Made by a program: the position numbers and the translations under genes
The notes under the pieces: generated by a model
Seen by the model: only the letters and a program-made list of their open reading frames with translations
Told to the model about the DNA's origin: nothing
Database searches by the model: none
Source of the DNA: Candidatus Thermochlorobacter aerophilus
GTDB lineage: Bacteria; Bacteroidota; Chlorobiia; Chlorobiales; Thermochlorobacteraceae
Assembly (NCBI GenBank): GCA_002794105.1
Contig: PHFL01000030.1
Location: 16,146 to 55,919, forward strand
DNA length: 39,774 nucleotides
Reading direction: 5' to 3'
Shown here: positions 18,800-28,420 of the stretch, in pieces
Layout of the letters: every line of letters begins with the position of its first letter
Numbering within the stretch: position 1 is the stretch's first letter

Positions 18800-20917
18800 T
18801 TAGTAGAAAAGTGAGCGATTGTCTTGTATCTGCGCCTGCTTCTTTAAGGCTTGCGTCCACTCCTGAACTATTCTTCCGCGCTTATCATCCAAGATTCTTT
18901 TACGCAGATTTGCTTTTTCTTTTTCAAACTCTTCGTCCTCGCCCATTGTTTTCTCCGTTAGCATCGCAAGAATAACGCCTCTATTTGTGTCAATCGGTCG
19001 CGAAAGTGTCCCCACTTCCAAAGCTGTAAGCGCTGACGCAGCATTGATATCATAACCAATCCCCTGAATGACTGGATTGGAAAGTGTTACCGTTCCAGTT
19101 TCATTCAAGCTCAGTAGAGAATCCAATGCTGTGGCTTTTTCCAAGTTGCCTTCGCACTTGGCACGCACTTCTTCAGCCAATTTACGCAGGTCCTGCATCT
19201 TCTTTTCACGAATGACCTTTGACTTCAATTCCCGCTTCAAGTCGTCATCGTATTTGCGATAGCCATCATCGTTGATAGCTGTCAGTTTCATGACTACGAA
19301 GCCATCTTTTGCTTCAAGGACTGGGCTTATCTCTCCGATTTTTGCACGGAAACCCCAATGCGCCATAGCACTGCTATAGCCAATGATTGGCACATATCCA
19401 CCACGCGTGAAAATACCTGTTTCACGAACAGTGTAGAGTGCACGCCGCGCCGCAGAATCAAAGCCAATCTCTCGAGCGTTAAACTCAAACTCGCTGGCCA
19501 GACGACGCTGTCTTTCAAGCGTGGCAGGGCTCGGCACAATTTTCTTTGTCAGCTCAATACCCTTGAATTCCCGACTATCCCGCCCTGTCACTTTGATGAT
19601 ATGTATCCCAAACTGCGTCTGCACAGGTCCTATTAAATCCCCTACTTTTGCGTTAAAGCATGCTTCTTCGAATGGTTTGACCATTCTGCCTTTGCCAAAC
19701 CAGTTAAGATCGCCCCCTCTGACCGCTGAACCAGGGTCTTGCGACTTTTCACGTGCAAGCTGTTCAAAACTTTCTCCCTTTTTGATTCTTGCCATCAATG
19801 CTTTGGCTTCAGCTATCGTCTTAGCCGTGTCTGCTTTAGTATTACCAGTCGGCTTCAATAAGATATGCGATGCTCGAATCTGCACTTCCCCATCGGGCTT
19901 TAATGATGTAATTTTGATGAGCTTGAACTCATTGGTTGCGAAATCTTCCACTGGACCCAGCACCGTTCCTATGCGTGTGTCTGGTCTAAAGACCAGCGTA
20001 TCAATTTCTACGGGAAGTTGACCGCGAGGCAGTGGTTTTTCATCAATTGGTGAGTCACTGTGTAGGCGTACGAATTCGGTATCGTTTTTTGTTTCCGCAA
20101 ATTTCTTCTTCAGCTCTTCTAATTCTTTTCGTATCAGCTGTTTGTCTTCTTCAGTCGGGTCGGTTGGGAAAAAGACATACTTGGCTTCACGCGTTGGTTC
20201 TTGTCGGTATTCTTCCTTATGGTCGTTGAAGTATGCTTTGATTTCAGCATCTGACACATAGTAAGCACTGTCGGGTCTTGCACGCGACATATCAAAGAGC
20301 ACGTACTTGCCACTGACTTTGGTATGCTGTGCATCAAACTGCCGACGCGCTTCGCTATCGGTGCTTCGCAACGCTTCAGTTAGCAGAGTTTGTAACTTCT
20401 CCTGTAACTTTTGTTGCCTTAGGTATTGCTCGAGCTGAATCCATGCCGATTTGTTACGCGGGTCAGCAATTGCGCTATTGAGCCGCTCTCTATCAATTTT
20501 GCCCGTCTCTGGATTGCGAAACTGCTGTGCAATCACGAAAGGAGGATTGTCCGAGAAAATCTCATCTACGATTTCCTTATCACTGACTTTCAGGTTCAGT
20601 TTCTCGTACTCTGCTTCGAGCAGAACCTTCATTACTAGCGACTCCCACACCTGCTCTTGTAGGCGCAATTCTGTCTGCTCATCTATCTCCTGTCCCTTCA
20701 GTTGCTCACGATACTGCTCAAGATAGTTGCGATAGAGCGTCTCATATTCTTTGAATGAAATTGGCTTGCCATTGACTACACCAATATCGTTTCCCCGTCG
20801 TGCGCTCCATCCTGAAAAATTCATTCCCCATTCAAACACAATGGTAATCAGAAATGCGCCGACCAGCACATAGAGCACAAGGTGCATCTTGTCGCGCATC
20901 TTGCTTATGAGCGCCAT
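18800..20917 (-). CDS. PpiD-like membrane-anchored peptidyl-prolyl isomerase (SurA/PpiD family)
   Basis: This is a 705-residue periplasmic folding factor. Residues about 12-32 form one membrane anchor (MHLVLYVLVGAFLITIVFEW). A SurA/PpiD N-terminal chaperone region follows (GVVNGKPISFKEYE, QVWESLVMKVLLEAEYEKL). A parvulin rotamase domain lies near residues 345-460 (IRASHILLKPTG, GGDLNWFGKGRMVKPFEEA, VGDLIGPVQTQFGIHIIKV), and a long helical C-terminal region follows. Residues near 490-580 may form a second, degenerate rotamase-like segment. It is transcribed away from the glycosyltransferase, and the tRNA cluster follows on the same strand. Confidence 0.9.
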   Translation of the reverse strand: MALISKMRDKMHLVLYVLVGAFLITIVFEWGMNFSGWSARRGNDIGVVNGKPISFKEYETLYRNYLEQYREQLKGQEIDEQTELRLQEQVWESLVMKVLLEAEYEKLNLKVSDKEIVDEIFSDNPPFVIAQQFRNPETGKIDRERLNSAIADPRNKSAWIQLEQYLRQQKLQEKLQTLLTEALRSTDSEARRQFDAQHTKVSGKYVLFDMSRARPDSAYYVSDAEIKAYFNDHKEEYRQEPTREAKYVFFPTDPTEEDKQLIRKELEELKKKFAETKNDTEFVRLHSDSPIDEKPLPRGQLPVEIDTLVFRPDTRIGTVLGPVEDFATNEFKLIKITSLKPDGEVQIRASHILLKPTGNTKADTAKTIAEAKALMARIKKGESFEQLAREKSQDPGSAVRGGDLNWFGKGRMVKPFEEACFNAKVGDLIGPVQTQFGIHIIKVTGRDSREFKGIELTKKIVPSPATLERQRRLASEFEFNAREIGFDSAARRALYTVRETGIFTRGGYVPIIGYSSAMAHWGFRAKIGEISPVLEAKDGFVVMKLTAINDDGYRKYDDDLKRELKSKVIREKKMQDLRKLAEEVRAKCEGNLEKATALDSLLSLNETGTVTLSNPVIQGIGYDINAASALTALEVGTLSRPIDTNRGVILAMLTEKTMGEDEEFEKEKANLRKRILDDKRGRIVQEWTQALKKQAQIQDNRSLFY

Positions 20918-21014
20918 ATTGTGTTGCTCCTATGATTGCTGTTTTATTATCTTTGAAAAACAAAAGACTCCAAATATAAACTGCAAGCCTAAATCACTCC
21001 AAATTGGATTTTAC

Positions 21015-22136
21015 ATGAGTGACTTTTTTCTTTGGGCGACATTTGCAGTGTGTGCTGCATATGCCGTTCAGCAACTTGTTATTTCAATTGGGCTATTTCG
21101 TCTGCCTCCTAAGCGTCGCTGGAACAGCCTGCCTTTCGTTACTGTCGTTGTCGCAGCGCGCAACGAAGAGCGCAACATTGCACGCACACTCGATTCGCTT
21201 GTGCAATTAGACTACCCGAAAGATAAGCTCGAAATCATCGTCAGTGACGGTGCTTCCACCGATAGGACATGTGACATTGTGAAGGCTTACTGCAAGTTAT
21301 ATCCTTTTGTCAAACTGCATCATGCCGACCAGAACCAGCCAATTCGTGGCAAAGCTAATGCTATCCATCAAGCTGTGCTACGTGCCTCTGGTGAATTTAT
21401 CATGATGACCGACGCAGACTGCACAGTTCAACCGACTTGGATACGAGCAACCCTCGATTACTTCACTGACGATGTTGGCTTGGTATGCGGCATTACGATT
21501 CCAAAACCAATCAACCTGTTTGCAGCTATGCAATTGCTTGACTGGTGCTACATTCTAGGCATCAGCTCCGGACGAGCATCTCTTGGCTTTCCGATTGGCG
21601 GGATTGGCAACAATTTCAACTTCCGCAAAATCGCCTACCACGAAATCGGCGGATATGCCAACATCAAATTCAGCATCACAGAAGATTTTGCACTCTTTCA
21701 AGCCATGCTCAAATCTCGCTGGAAAATCGTCTTTCCCATTCTCTATGAGACGCACAATCAAACTGAGCCTATGCTGACACTTGAGGAACTCCATGAGCAA
21801 AAACGACGCTGGTCGCTCGGTGGATTAGATGCCAGCATGGTGCATGCTCTCTTAGCTGGCTTCATGTTCGTAGCGCATCTCTTGCCTGTTGTTTCCTTTG
21901 CTGTGATACCGCTCACAGCATCATTTGCAACATTAGGCGTAAAATTTCTTGCCGATGCCCTAATTATTTTGCCTGTTGTTATTCGCTTACGGCAGACCCG
22001 TTCTCTTTGGGCATTTGCACTCTTTGAAACTTACTACTTTCTCTTTGTGTTCGCCGTTCCTATGATTTTGGCTTTTAGTCGCAAGGTCAAGTGGAAAGGA
22101 ATCAGCTACAACTTGCTTGAACTGCGCCGTTCTTAA
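21015..22136 (+). CDS. Membrane-bound family 2 glycosyltransferase
   Basis: A 373-residue inverting glycosyltransferase. An N-terminal membrane helix precedes the GT-A fold (VTVVVAARNEERNIARTL, IIVSDGASTDRT). The metal-binding DAD lies in MMTDADCT, and GNNFNFRK, the catalytic ED of SITEDFAL and the QKRRWSLGG motif are all present. Two or three hydrophobic segments follow at the C-terminus. The ATG at 21015-21017 is chosen because the upstream extension to 20889 would overlap the divergent ppiD-like gene. Substrate unknown; a cell-surface polysaccharide or glycolipid role is inference. Confidence 0.88.
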   Translation: MSDFFLWATFAVCAAYAVQQLVISIGLFRLPPKRRWNSLPFVTVVVAARNEERNIARTLDSLVQLDYPKDKLEIIVSDGASTDRTCDIVKAYCKLYPFVKLHHADQNQPIRGKANAIHQAVLRASGEFIMMTDADCTVQPTWIRATLDYFTDDVGLVCGITIPKPINLFAAMQLLDWCYILGISSGRASLGFPIGGIGNNFNFRKIAYHEIGGYANIKFSITEDFALFQAMLKSRWKIVFPILYETHNQTEPMLTLEELHEQKRRWSLGGLDASMVHALLAGFMFVAHLLPVVSFAVIPLTASFATLGVKFLADALIILPVVIRLRQTRSLWAFALFETYYFLFVFAVPMILAFSRKVKWKGISYNLLELRRS

Positions 22137-22226
22137 CCCTTGTCTCCGAAAGCAATTTGTAGGCAAGCTATTAGTAATGTTGAACGTAAATTTTCAAGTT
22201 TGTTTCAAAACACAACGCAAAGAATA

Positions 22227-23006
22227 ATGCACTGTCATCTTTTGTTTGTATTGTTTATCATCACTACTCCACTAGCTGCATTTTCTATGCCAGTTAGCAA
22301 TGACGAAGCAAGAACCAAAGCCATGATTGCCTCTGGCGATTCTGCCTACCGTGCCTTCAATTATGACCTTGCCATCAAGTATTACCAAGAGGCTTATCTT
22401 GCCTCTCCCAGCGTGGAAGTGATGCTCAAGCTGTCTGATGCTTATTTCTTTGGCGGATACCAGAAACCAAAGTCGCAGCAAGAAGCCATGTATCTGAAAG
22501 CCAAAGCAATTTTGCTGGAGGCACTCAAGCTAGATTCCACAAGTGCAGATATTGGCTCATCAATTTATGCACGACTTGGTCAGGTTACTGGGCAAATTGC
22601 GCTCTTTCGTGGCGGACAAGAGAAAATCAAACTTGGACTTGAAATAAAGCAATTTGCAGATAAGTCACTTGCTCTAAACCCTAACAACGCCATGGCTAAT
22701 GCCATTCTTGGTATTTGGCACTACGAGCTTGCTAACTTAGATTTTGTTGCGCGTACCTTTGTCAAGATTTTCTTCGGCGGTGTCCCTGACGGAAGTTTTG
22801 AGTATGCTGAAAAATATCTTGCTAAAGCCGTCTCACTCCAGCCCTCTGTAATTTACTACCGCAATGCATACGCCAAAGTGCTCATCAAACTGGGGCGCGA
22901 TGAAGAAGCTCGGCAACAGCTTAAAGCCGCACTTTCCCTGCCCATGACAGTAGCTGGCGACAAAAAAAATAAAAGCGAAGCACGAGAACTACTTGCTCAA
23001 CTCTAA
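22227..23006 (+). CDS. Exported TPR-repeat protein of unknown function
   Basis: From the ATG at 22227 the protein is 259 residues with a signal peptide (HLLFVLFIITTPLAAFS). TPR-like helical repeats follow: AMIASGDSAYRAFNYDLAIKYYQEAY, AKAILLEALKLD, ADKSLALNPNNAMANAILGIWHYELAN, and a final repeat near YYRNAYAKVLIKLGRDEEAR. The frame is open upstream to a TTG at 22140, but the signal peptide supports the later start. It begins 90 bases after the glycosyltransferase and may be co-transcribed. The overall pattern recalls the RMD/TPR family; no specific function is claimed. Confidence 0.75.
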   Translation: MHCHLLFVLFIITTPLAAFSMPVSNDEARTKAMIASGDSAYRAFNYDLAIKYYQEAYLASPSVEVMLKLSDAYFFGGYQKPKSQQEAMYLKAKAILLEALKLDSTSADIGSSIYARLGQVTGQIALFRGGQEKIKLGLEIKQFADKSLALNPNNAMANAILGIWHYELANLDFVARTFVKIFFGGVPDGSFEYAEKYLAKAVSLQPSVIYYRNAYAKVLIKLGRDEEARQQLKAALSLPMTVAGDKKNKSEARELLAQL

Positions 23007-24129
23007 TCCTTGCTTCAGAGCGCACTCCAAAGCACCAACAAAACACTTCAACTGCAGAAGTGTATCCCCTCTCTTAAGCCTAACCGACAAGCCAAAGACA
23101 CTCTCATTAGGCAAGGTGAGTTTTCCCTCGCCTTGTTGAAGGATAAACCTCACGCTATTATCCCTCTCTTTTTTTGAAGGAAAAAGATGTCTGAAAAGCA
23201 GACATGGTGAAGGTTAGCTTCCCATAAACTTAGCGCAAAAAGTCCCCTCCAAACCTTAAATCAACCAGACTGTGCGTTAAAGTTGACTTGTATGCCTTAA
23301 ACAACTTGTTCATGCATTGAAGTCGACTTGACATTAAAGCAAGATTTTGGCAGAAGCAAGTGTGTAGTAGGTTTGTTCCCAGTAAGGTACAGCTGTTGCC
23401 GAGTGCGTGAGGGTTCTGGCTCAAGCGTTGGAGAGGTTTCCCTTCGTTAAAGTGAGCCCTCTTTAACGCTAACCCCCTAAAGATTTCCAGATGGGCTGAA
23501 AGTTGGAAGCATTTTACTCACAAAAAGACAACAGGCATGCAGCCCAAAATACAGACGCCACAAACAAACTGCACAACACCGTTCAGAAGATGAAGACAAT
23601 ATGACTAATTAGTTGAAAGGAATACACATCGGGTCCTCGCATCTGCTATACTACTTGGCATCCACACAAATTCCCTCTTGACAGCACATGCTTGCTTTGG
23701 TTTATATTCCCACAAAATGTGATGGCGTAAGCTGTTACTGGTCCGAAGTCTGTCCACAACCTTATTCTCCGAGAACCTATGTCTGCTGCGCTCTCCTTGC
23801 TTTTCCCGTTTCCCACTACGCTCAACAAGGGGTCAATTGTTCTGACGAGTTTCGTTAAGTATTTCTACCGGCATGCATGCCATCTTCGCACGCATCGCCT
23901 GTGCCTTGACCTTTGGCATAGAACCGTGCCTAACTTTTGCGCTCGTCTCTTGCCACAGTCACTTTGCGGTTCTACCCTCTTCCCAACTGTATTCCACAAA
24001 GGGCGCTCCCGCAATGTCCGAACTCGGCGTAGATTGAGCCGAGGTGCCTCTTTTTCACATACTTCACTTGGAGCGTTTGCTGTAATTGCTGAAAGCACCA
24101 AGACTCAAACGCGCAAACCTATAATCTCC
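23007..24129. other. Long intergenic region with decayed repeats
   Basis: These 1.1 kb hold no supported gene. An open frame from 23779 runs into the vWA lipoprotein but has no recognisable features before its lipoprotein signal at 24130. Seen here are two decayed fragments of the repeat that is abundant near 32 kb (23110-23141 and 23146-23214), and a perfect 8-bp hairpin, CGTTAAAG / CTTTAACG (23445-23452 and 23461-23468, 8-base loop). The promoter of the downstream island presumably lies in the last few hundred bases. Confidence 0.5.
23146..23214. repeat. Degenerate copy of the 68-bp palindromic element found at 32 kb
   Basis: The segment aligns over its full length with the element-A units near 32.1-32.8 kb: AACCTCAC at the left, a TCCCTCTC core and ATGGTGAAGGTT for the right end. 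It has many substitutions. The hairpin corresponding to GTCTGC/GCAGAC is still perfectly paired here as TGTCTG / CAGACA (23188-23193 and 23199-23204) with a different loop. A fragment just upstream (23125-23135, CCCTCGCCTTG) matches the other hairpin arm exactly. Confidence 0.7.
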
Positions 24130-25608
24130 ATGAGATGCCTATACATGATTCTACTGATGAATATCCTGACCTTAGCTGGTTGCAAGTCTGAGACAGATAA
24201 TTTCAATGACAAGGCACTTGCTTTTGCCAAAGATGGGAAAATCGACCAAGAAGAATTTGGACAACTCATTAGTATTGTCCAAAAGTCCAGCGACAGAGCA
24301 TTCCAGCAGTTCAAAACCGATAGAAATACTGTTGACAGCTCAAAGGTTCTCTCATATTTGCTTAAAGACAAACGGCTGAATCTTGCCGAAACAGATATTT
24401 GGCATCTCCCAGCCTCGCACAAATCAGAAACATTCAAAGAAACATTCAATATCAATGTGTTTATCGAAAATTCGGGAAGCATGAATGGCTATGTAAACGA
24501 CCCCAGCACCCAATTCAAGAACTCGGTCTACAGCCTGCTCACACGTCTAAAATTATTTGTCAATCAAGATAGCCTTAACTTGTTCTTTATCAACCAAGAA
24601 GACCAACTGATGTTTGCTAACGCTTCAAACGCTGACCTTGAAAAATTCAAAGGATTTCTCAATCCTGCAGCGTTCTCCAAAATCTCACAGGGCAAAACCG
24701 CTCAAACAGACATTAACCAACTCATTAAACGATGTCTGCAAAAGGTAAATGATAGAAACTTATCCGTATTTATTTCCGACTGCATTTATTCACCCGGTAA
24801 ATCAAAGACAGATGCTACGATGTTTTTAGGTGAACAAAAGCAAAGCATTTACTTGCACTTCGCCTCCGAACTTAAAGCTAAAAACTCTAACCTTGCTGTG
24901 TTAATCCTGCAACTCAAAGGCGGGTTTAAAGGCACATACTACGACCACCAAAATAATAAACTGAAATTCGATAATCCAGTTGAACGTCCGTTTTATATGT
25001 GGTTTATCGGCACGCCAAGCCAGATTAAAAAACTTGTTGCCAGCCGACTCTTGGAAGAACTCGATGGCGGTTACCAAAATAAAGCCATTTTCATGCCCCC
25101 TAACCAAGAATCCGTAGCTTATAGAATTTTGCCTAAACCCCTGCATGGCACATTCGATAGAACGAATCTCCCAAATAATATCATAGAAAAACCTGAACCC
25201 TCGCACAATGACCGAGATAAAGGGCTCTTCGCTTTCACCGTAGCCGCCGACTTCTCAAACTTGATACAAGACCCATCTTACTACATTGATTCATCTAACT
25301 ATCTTTTGAGCAATCCAAAATATACTCTAAACATTGAACCAATTACCGACAAAAACGACCCTCTGCTTGCGAAATACACACACTTGCTCAAACTTCAGAC
25401 GCAAGAAATCAGTAACGAAAACTTGACCATCAACCTTATCGCTAAACCGCCAAAATGGATTTATGAATATAGCTCCAACGACGACTCAAAAATTTTAAGT
25501 GATGAATCAGAACAACGAAAAACCTTTGGCTTGAAATACATGCTTGAAGGCGTAAGTGATGCATTTATCCAAAAACTCATTCAAACGCAATCGCATCAAT
25601 TAAAATAA
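24130..25608 (+). CDS. Lipoprotein with von Willebrand A-like (MIDAS-type) domain
   Basis: From the ATG at 24130 the protein is 492 residues with a lipoprotein signal (MRCLYMILLMNILTLAGC, lipobox cysteine 18), so it is probably anchored in an envelope membrane facing the periplasm. NVFIENSGSMNGYV (residues 109-122) resembles a vWA metal-site motif DxSxS, with Glu113 in place of the first Asp. GKTAQTD (about 189-194) and LSVFISDC (211-218) fit the later strands. A partial EF-hand-like segment (KDGKIDQEEF) lies at residues 34-43. It is the first gene of an AT-rich same-strand island with tubulin-like and motor-like genes. The vWA call rests on motif reading. Confidence 0.7.
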   Translation: MRCLYMILLMNILTLAGCKSETDNFNDKALAFAKDGKIDQEEFGQLISIVQKSSDRAFQQFKTDRNTVDSSKVLSYLLKDKRLNLAETDIWHLPASHKSETFKETFNINVFIENSGSMNGYVNDPSTQFKNSVYSLLTRLKLFVNQDSLNLFFINQEDQLMFANASNADLEKFKGFLNPAAFSKISQGKTAQTDINQLIKRCLQKVNDRNLSVFISDCIYSPGKSKTDATMFLGEQKQSIYLHFASELKAKNSNLAVLILQLKGGFKGTYYDHQNNKLKFDNPVERPFYMWFIGTPSQIKKLVASRLLEELDGGYQNKAIFMPPNQESVAYRILPKPLHGTFDRTNLPNNIIEKPEPSHNDRDKGLFAFTVAADFSNLIQDPSYYIDSSNYLLSNPKYTLNIEPITDKNDPLLAKYTHLLKLQTQEISNENLTINLIAKPPKWIYEYSSNDDSKILSDESEQRKTFGLKYMLEGVSDAFIQKLIQTQSHQLK

Positions 25609-25631
25609 CCATCAAAAAATAAGAAAAGATT

Positions 25632-26091
25632 ATGACTGAATTTTTCGCAAGTCTCTATGAATTTTTCGGTCTCTTGCCGTTTTACTCAAAAGATTTCGCT
25701 GACCACCTTCGCGGTTGGGCAGCCGATTGCAGCGGATACACTGGAACGATTTGGTATAACATCATTGCTATTACTATGACTGGCGTAACTGCTCTCGGCT
25801 ATGCCCTCATGTATCACATCATCGATAGCCCCAAGTGGAATAAAAAACAGCATTGGTGGATAGTTGCACTGGTGATAATCGCCCTAAACTGGTTTATCGC
25901 ATTTAATTCCTTTTAACTCAATTAGGGCAGGTGACTACTGCAAAGAGCTTTTGCTCACTATCAGCGATTGCATAGGATTTGGCTTCTCAAATGCAATCTG
26001 GAGTCTTATCCTCTTTACACTTCTTACTTCATTTAAGTATCCAAAACTGTTTTCAACAAATTGTAGATATACAACCTTATGGAACCCTTAA
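25632..26091 (+). pseudogene. Small integral membrane protein, split by a one-base frameshift
   Basis: The frame from 25632 gives 94 residues with two membrane helices (TIWYNIIAITMTGVTALGYALMYHII and WWIVALVIIALNWFIAF) and stops at 25914-25916. If one T of the TTTT run just before that stop is removed, the frame continues (NSIRAGDYCKELLLTISD, then GFGFSNAIWSLILFTLLTSF and PKLFSTNCRYTTLWNP) to a stop at 26089-26091. That gives about 152 residues with a third hydrophobic segment. The continuation is coherent protein sequence, so a single insertion or sequencing error is likely. The function is unknown; its place between the vWA and tubulin-like genes suggests the same system. Confidence 0.7.
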
Positions 26092-26103
26092 ACCAATCGC
26101 ACT

Positions 26104-27342
26104 ATGCCTAAATTATTCATCTTTGCCATCGGCGGCACAGGCTCAAGAGTCTTAAAATCTCTTGCTATGCTCCTCGCAGCAGGCGTTAAACCTGCTACTA
26201 ACCAAGATTTCGAAATTGTCCCCATCATTATTGACCCTCATGTTACAAATCTTGACCTCCAAAGAACCAGAAGACTTTTAGAAAACTACAAATCTATCGT
26301 AGATACGGTTGGCTTAGGGAATGGCTTTTTCAATACGAAAATCGAACCGTTAAATAATAACTATGTGTTCAACTTACAGGAGGTCAACAACCAAAGATTT
26401 AGGCAATACATTGGGTTTGAAACACTTGGAGGTACCAACAGAGCACTTGCAGAAATTCTTTTTTCGGGTAAATCCATAAACTAACACCATGAGGAAGTTA
26501 ATTTGCTCGATGTTGAAATGGGTATTGGCTTTGTTGGTAATCCAAACATCGGAAGTGTCGTATTAAATCAATTCCAAGATTCTGAGGAATTTAGGGATTT
26601 TGCAAATAACTTTAACGAGCAGGATAGGATATTTATCATCAGTTCCATTTTTGGCGGAACTGGTGCAGCAGGATTCCCGATCATCTTAAAAAATATCCGC
26701 AATGCCCCTAATATTCAAAATGCAAATGCAAGAGGTTTCCTGCAGAATGCTAAAATTGGTGCATTAACGGTATGCCCCTATTTTAATATTCAAGCTGATG
26801 AACAGAGCCCTATTCAGAGGTCTCACTTTATTGCAAAAACCAGAGCGGCTCTCTATTACTACAAAGATAACATCACAGGAAATAACTCCGTAAATGCACT
26901 TTATTATATCGGAGATGATTACATCGGTGAAGCATATCCAAATGACCCCGGCGACCGTGGGCAAAAAAATAAGGCACATTTCATAGAACTCGCCTCTGCC
27001 TTAGCGATTATTGACTTCTTAGAGATACCTGATGAGCGACTGCAGTGTGTAAACGGAAAAGCTCAAAGTCCAATTTACAAGCAGTTTGCTGTAAAAAATG
27101 ATGTTCAAGAAATTACGTTTGCTGAACTCTACGACGGCACCAGGGGTAAAATTGAGCTAAAACTTTCTCAACTCACCTTTTTATACAAGTATGTGACAGA
27201 GAATTTGGAGGAGGTCATTGGACAGCAAGCTTGGTGTCAAGATAAGCCAACAATAGACCAAACTTTCTTAAATACCCCCTTTTACAGAACCTACCTCTCT
27301 GATTCTTTAAAGGCTTACAGGCATTATTGTTGCGCTATTTAA
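26104..27342 (+). pseudogene. Tubulin/FtsZ-like GTPase, interrupted by an in-frame stop and truncated at the 3' end
   Basis: The N-terminal part (26104-26484, 126 residues) begins MPKLFIFAIGGTGSRVLKSL, a tubulin/FtsZ-type first nucleotide loop. After a TAA at 26482-26484 the same frame continues as HHEEVNLLDVEMGIGFVGNP. It carries SSIFGGTGAAGFPII (about 26640-26684), which matches the GGTG signature loop of the superfamily. The frame runs to 27342, but its last residues (after FYRTYLSDSL, about 27310) read across a deletion junction into the next gene. A C-terminal segment is therefore missing. Expression of the second part from the TTG at 26503 cannot be excluded. The superfamily call rests on the two glycine loops and their spacing. 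Confidence 0.65.
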
Positions 27343-27343
27343 T

Positions 27344-28420
27344 ATGCCTAATATCGTTGATTTAGGGATAAGTCTTGGCAGTCAAGATACAGGCAAAGCA
27401 TTAGACCAAGGCATTGGCACACTGATTAGCGGTGTTAAAATTGCCATGATTGCCAGTTTTGCAGGTCTTCTACTCACTGTTCTAAATTCAGGCATTTTTT
27501 TAAGAATTTCAAAAAGCCGTCTGGAAGCAAGAAAAAATGATTTTTACACTTTCATTCAGACCGAGTTAATGCCTGTTGTAAATCAGGACTTTAATTCTAC
27601 CTTATCTACTTTGCAAAGAAATCTTTTTGAATTTAATCGTGAGTTTTCAGCTAATTTTTCCAAACTAAATTCTGAATTTTCAAGTAACTTATCTCAATTA
27701 ACAGGCTTTTTCAGAGATAGCATAGAGGCAATTCGTGCTCAAAAAGAGCTGCTTGACCTAATCAATAAGACAAAGGTTTCACAAATAGTGGAATATAACC
27801 TTCAAGTTTTAGAGCAGATAGATACTTCTTTTGATAAGTTAGACCAATTTAACCGCTATCTTGGAAATTTGACTTCGCTTGTTGAAAACTCGGGAGAGTT
27901 GGTCAATAAAACAAATGAATTGTTAAGTCGCACCGAAAATTTCAAGCACATTGCAGAGCGCATTGAGAGCAATTTGTCTCAAAGTCAAAAATTATTACAG
28001 TTTCTATCAGAACATTTTGGACAATTAGAAGAATATAAGCAACATACACGAAAGGCGGTCGCAGATACAGGTCATTCTATTTCAGAAGTCTTCAAAGAGC
28101 TCAAAGAACTTGTTCAAAATACAAGCGATTCAGTGGAGAAATTTACGGTCAATGAGTTCAATCTGCTTAGAGACGTCCTTCGTTCGAGTCGAAATGGCTT
28201 GAATCATCTAAACCACTTGCCTACCATTGAGACGAAGATTTCAGAATTTAAGACTGAATCACTGACACAGCAACAACAAATAAAAGAACTACATCAGACA
28301 CTTAATGCTCTTTTAACTAACACAAAAGAAATTATTGAACTCCTTAGGCAAATTCAATCTGAAAGTGTTTTAAGAAGAATCGTTGCGCTATTTACCAGGG
28401 CAAACACGAAAAAGGTATGA
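27344..28420 (+). CDS. MotA/TolQ/ZorA-like proton-channel subunit with long coiled coil, N-terminally truncated
   Basis: From the ATG at 27344 the protein is 358 residues. GTLISGVKIAMIASFAGLLL (about residues 26-45) resembles the last membrane segment of MotA/ExbB/ZorA proteins. It is followed by about 290 residues of Asn/Gln/Leu-rich coiled coil, as in ZorA tails. The frame is open upstream to 27311 and reads LTGIIVALFNMPNIVDLG, part of the preceding channel helix. No start codon serves it, and a TAA lies at 27308-27310. The first helices were apparently removed by the deletion that also truncated the tubulin-like gene. It overlaps the next gene by ATGA at 28417-28420, implying translational coupling. 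Confidence 0.7.
   Translation: MPNIVDLGISLGSQDTGKALDQGIGTLISGVKIAMIASFAGLLLTVLNSGIFLRISKSRLEARKNDFYTFIQTELMPVVNQDFNSTLSTLQRNLFEFNREFSANFSKLNSEFSSNLSQLTGFFRDSIEAIRAQKELLDLINKTKVSQIVEYNLQVLEQIDTSFDKLDQFNRYLGNLTSLVENSGELVNKTNELLSRTENFKHIAERIESNLSQSQKLLQFLSEHFGQLEEYKQHTRKAVADTGHSISEVFKELKELVQNTSDSVEKFTVNEFNLLRDVLRSSRNGLNHLNHLPTIETKISEFKTESLTQQQQIKELHQTLNALLTNTKEIIELLRQIQSESVLRRIVALFTRANTKKV

Noticed and set aside
23779..24129. 117-residue in-frame extension upstream of the vWA lipoprotein
   Set aside because: It is rich in Cys, His and Arg, has no domain or signal, and would bury the clear lipoprotein signal at 24130. Treated as chance open frame.
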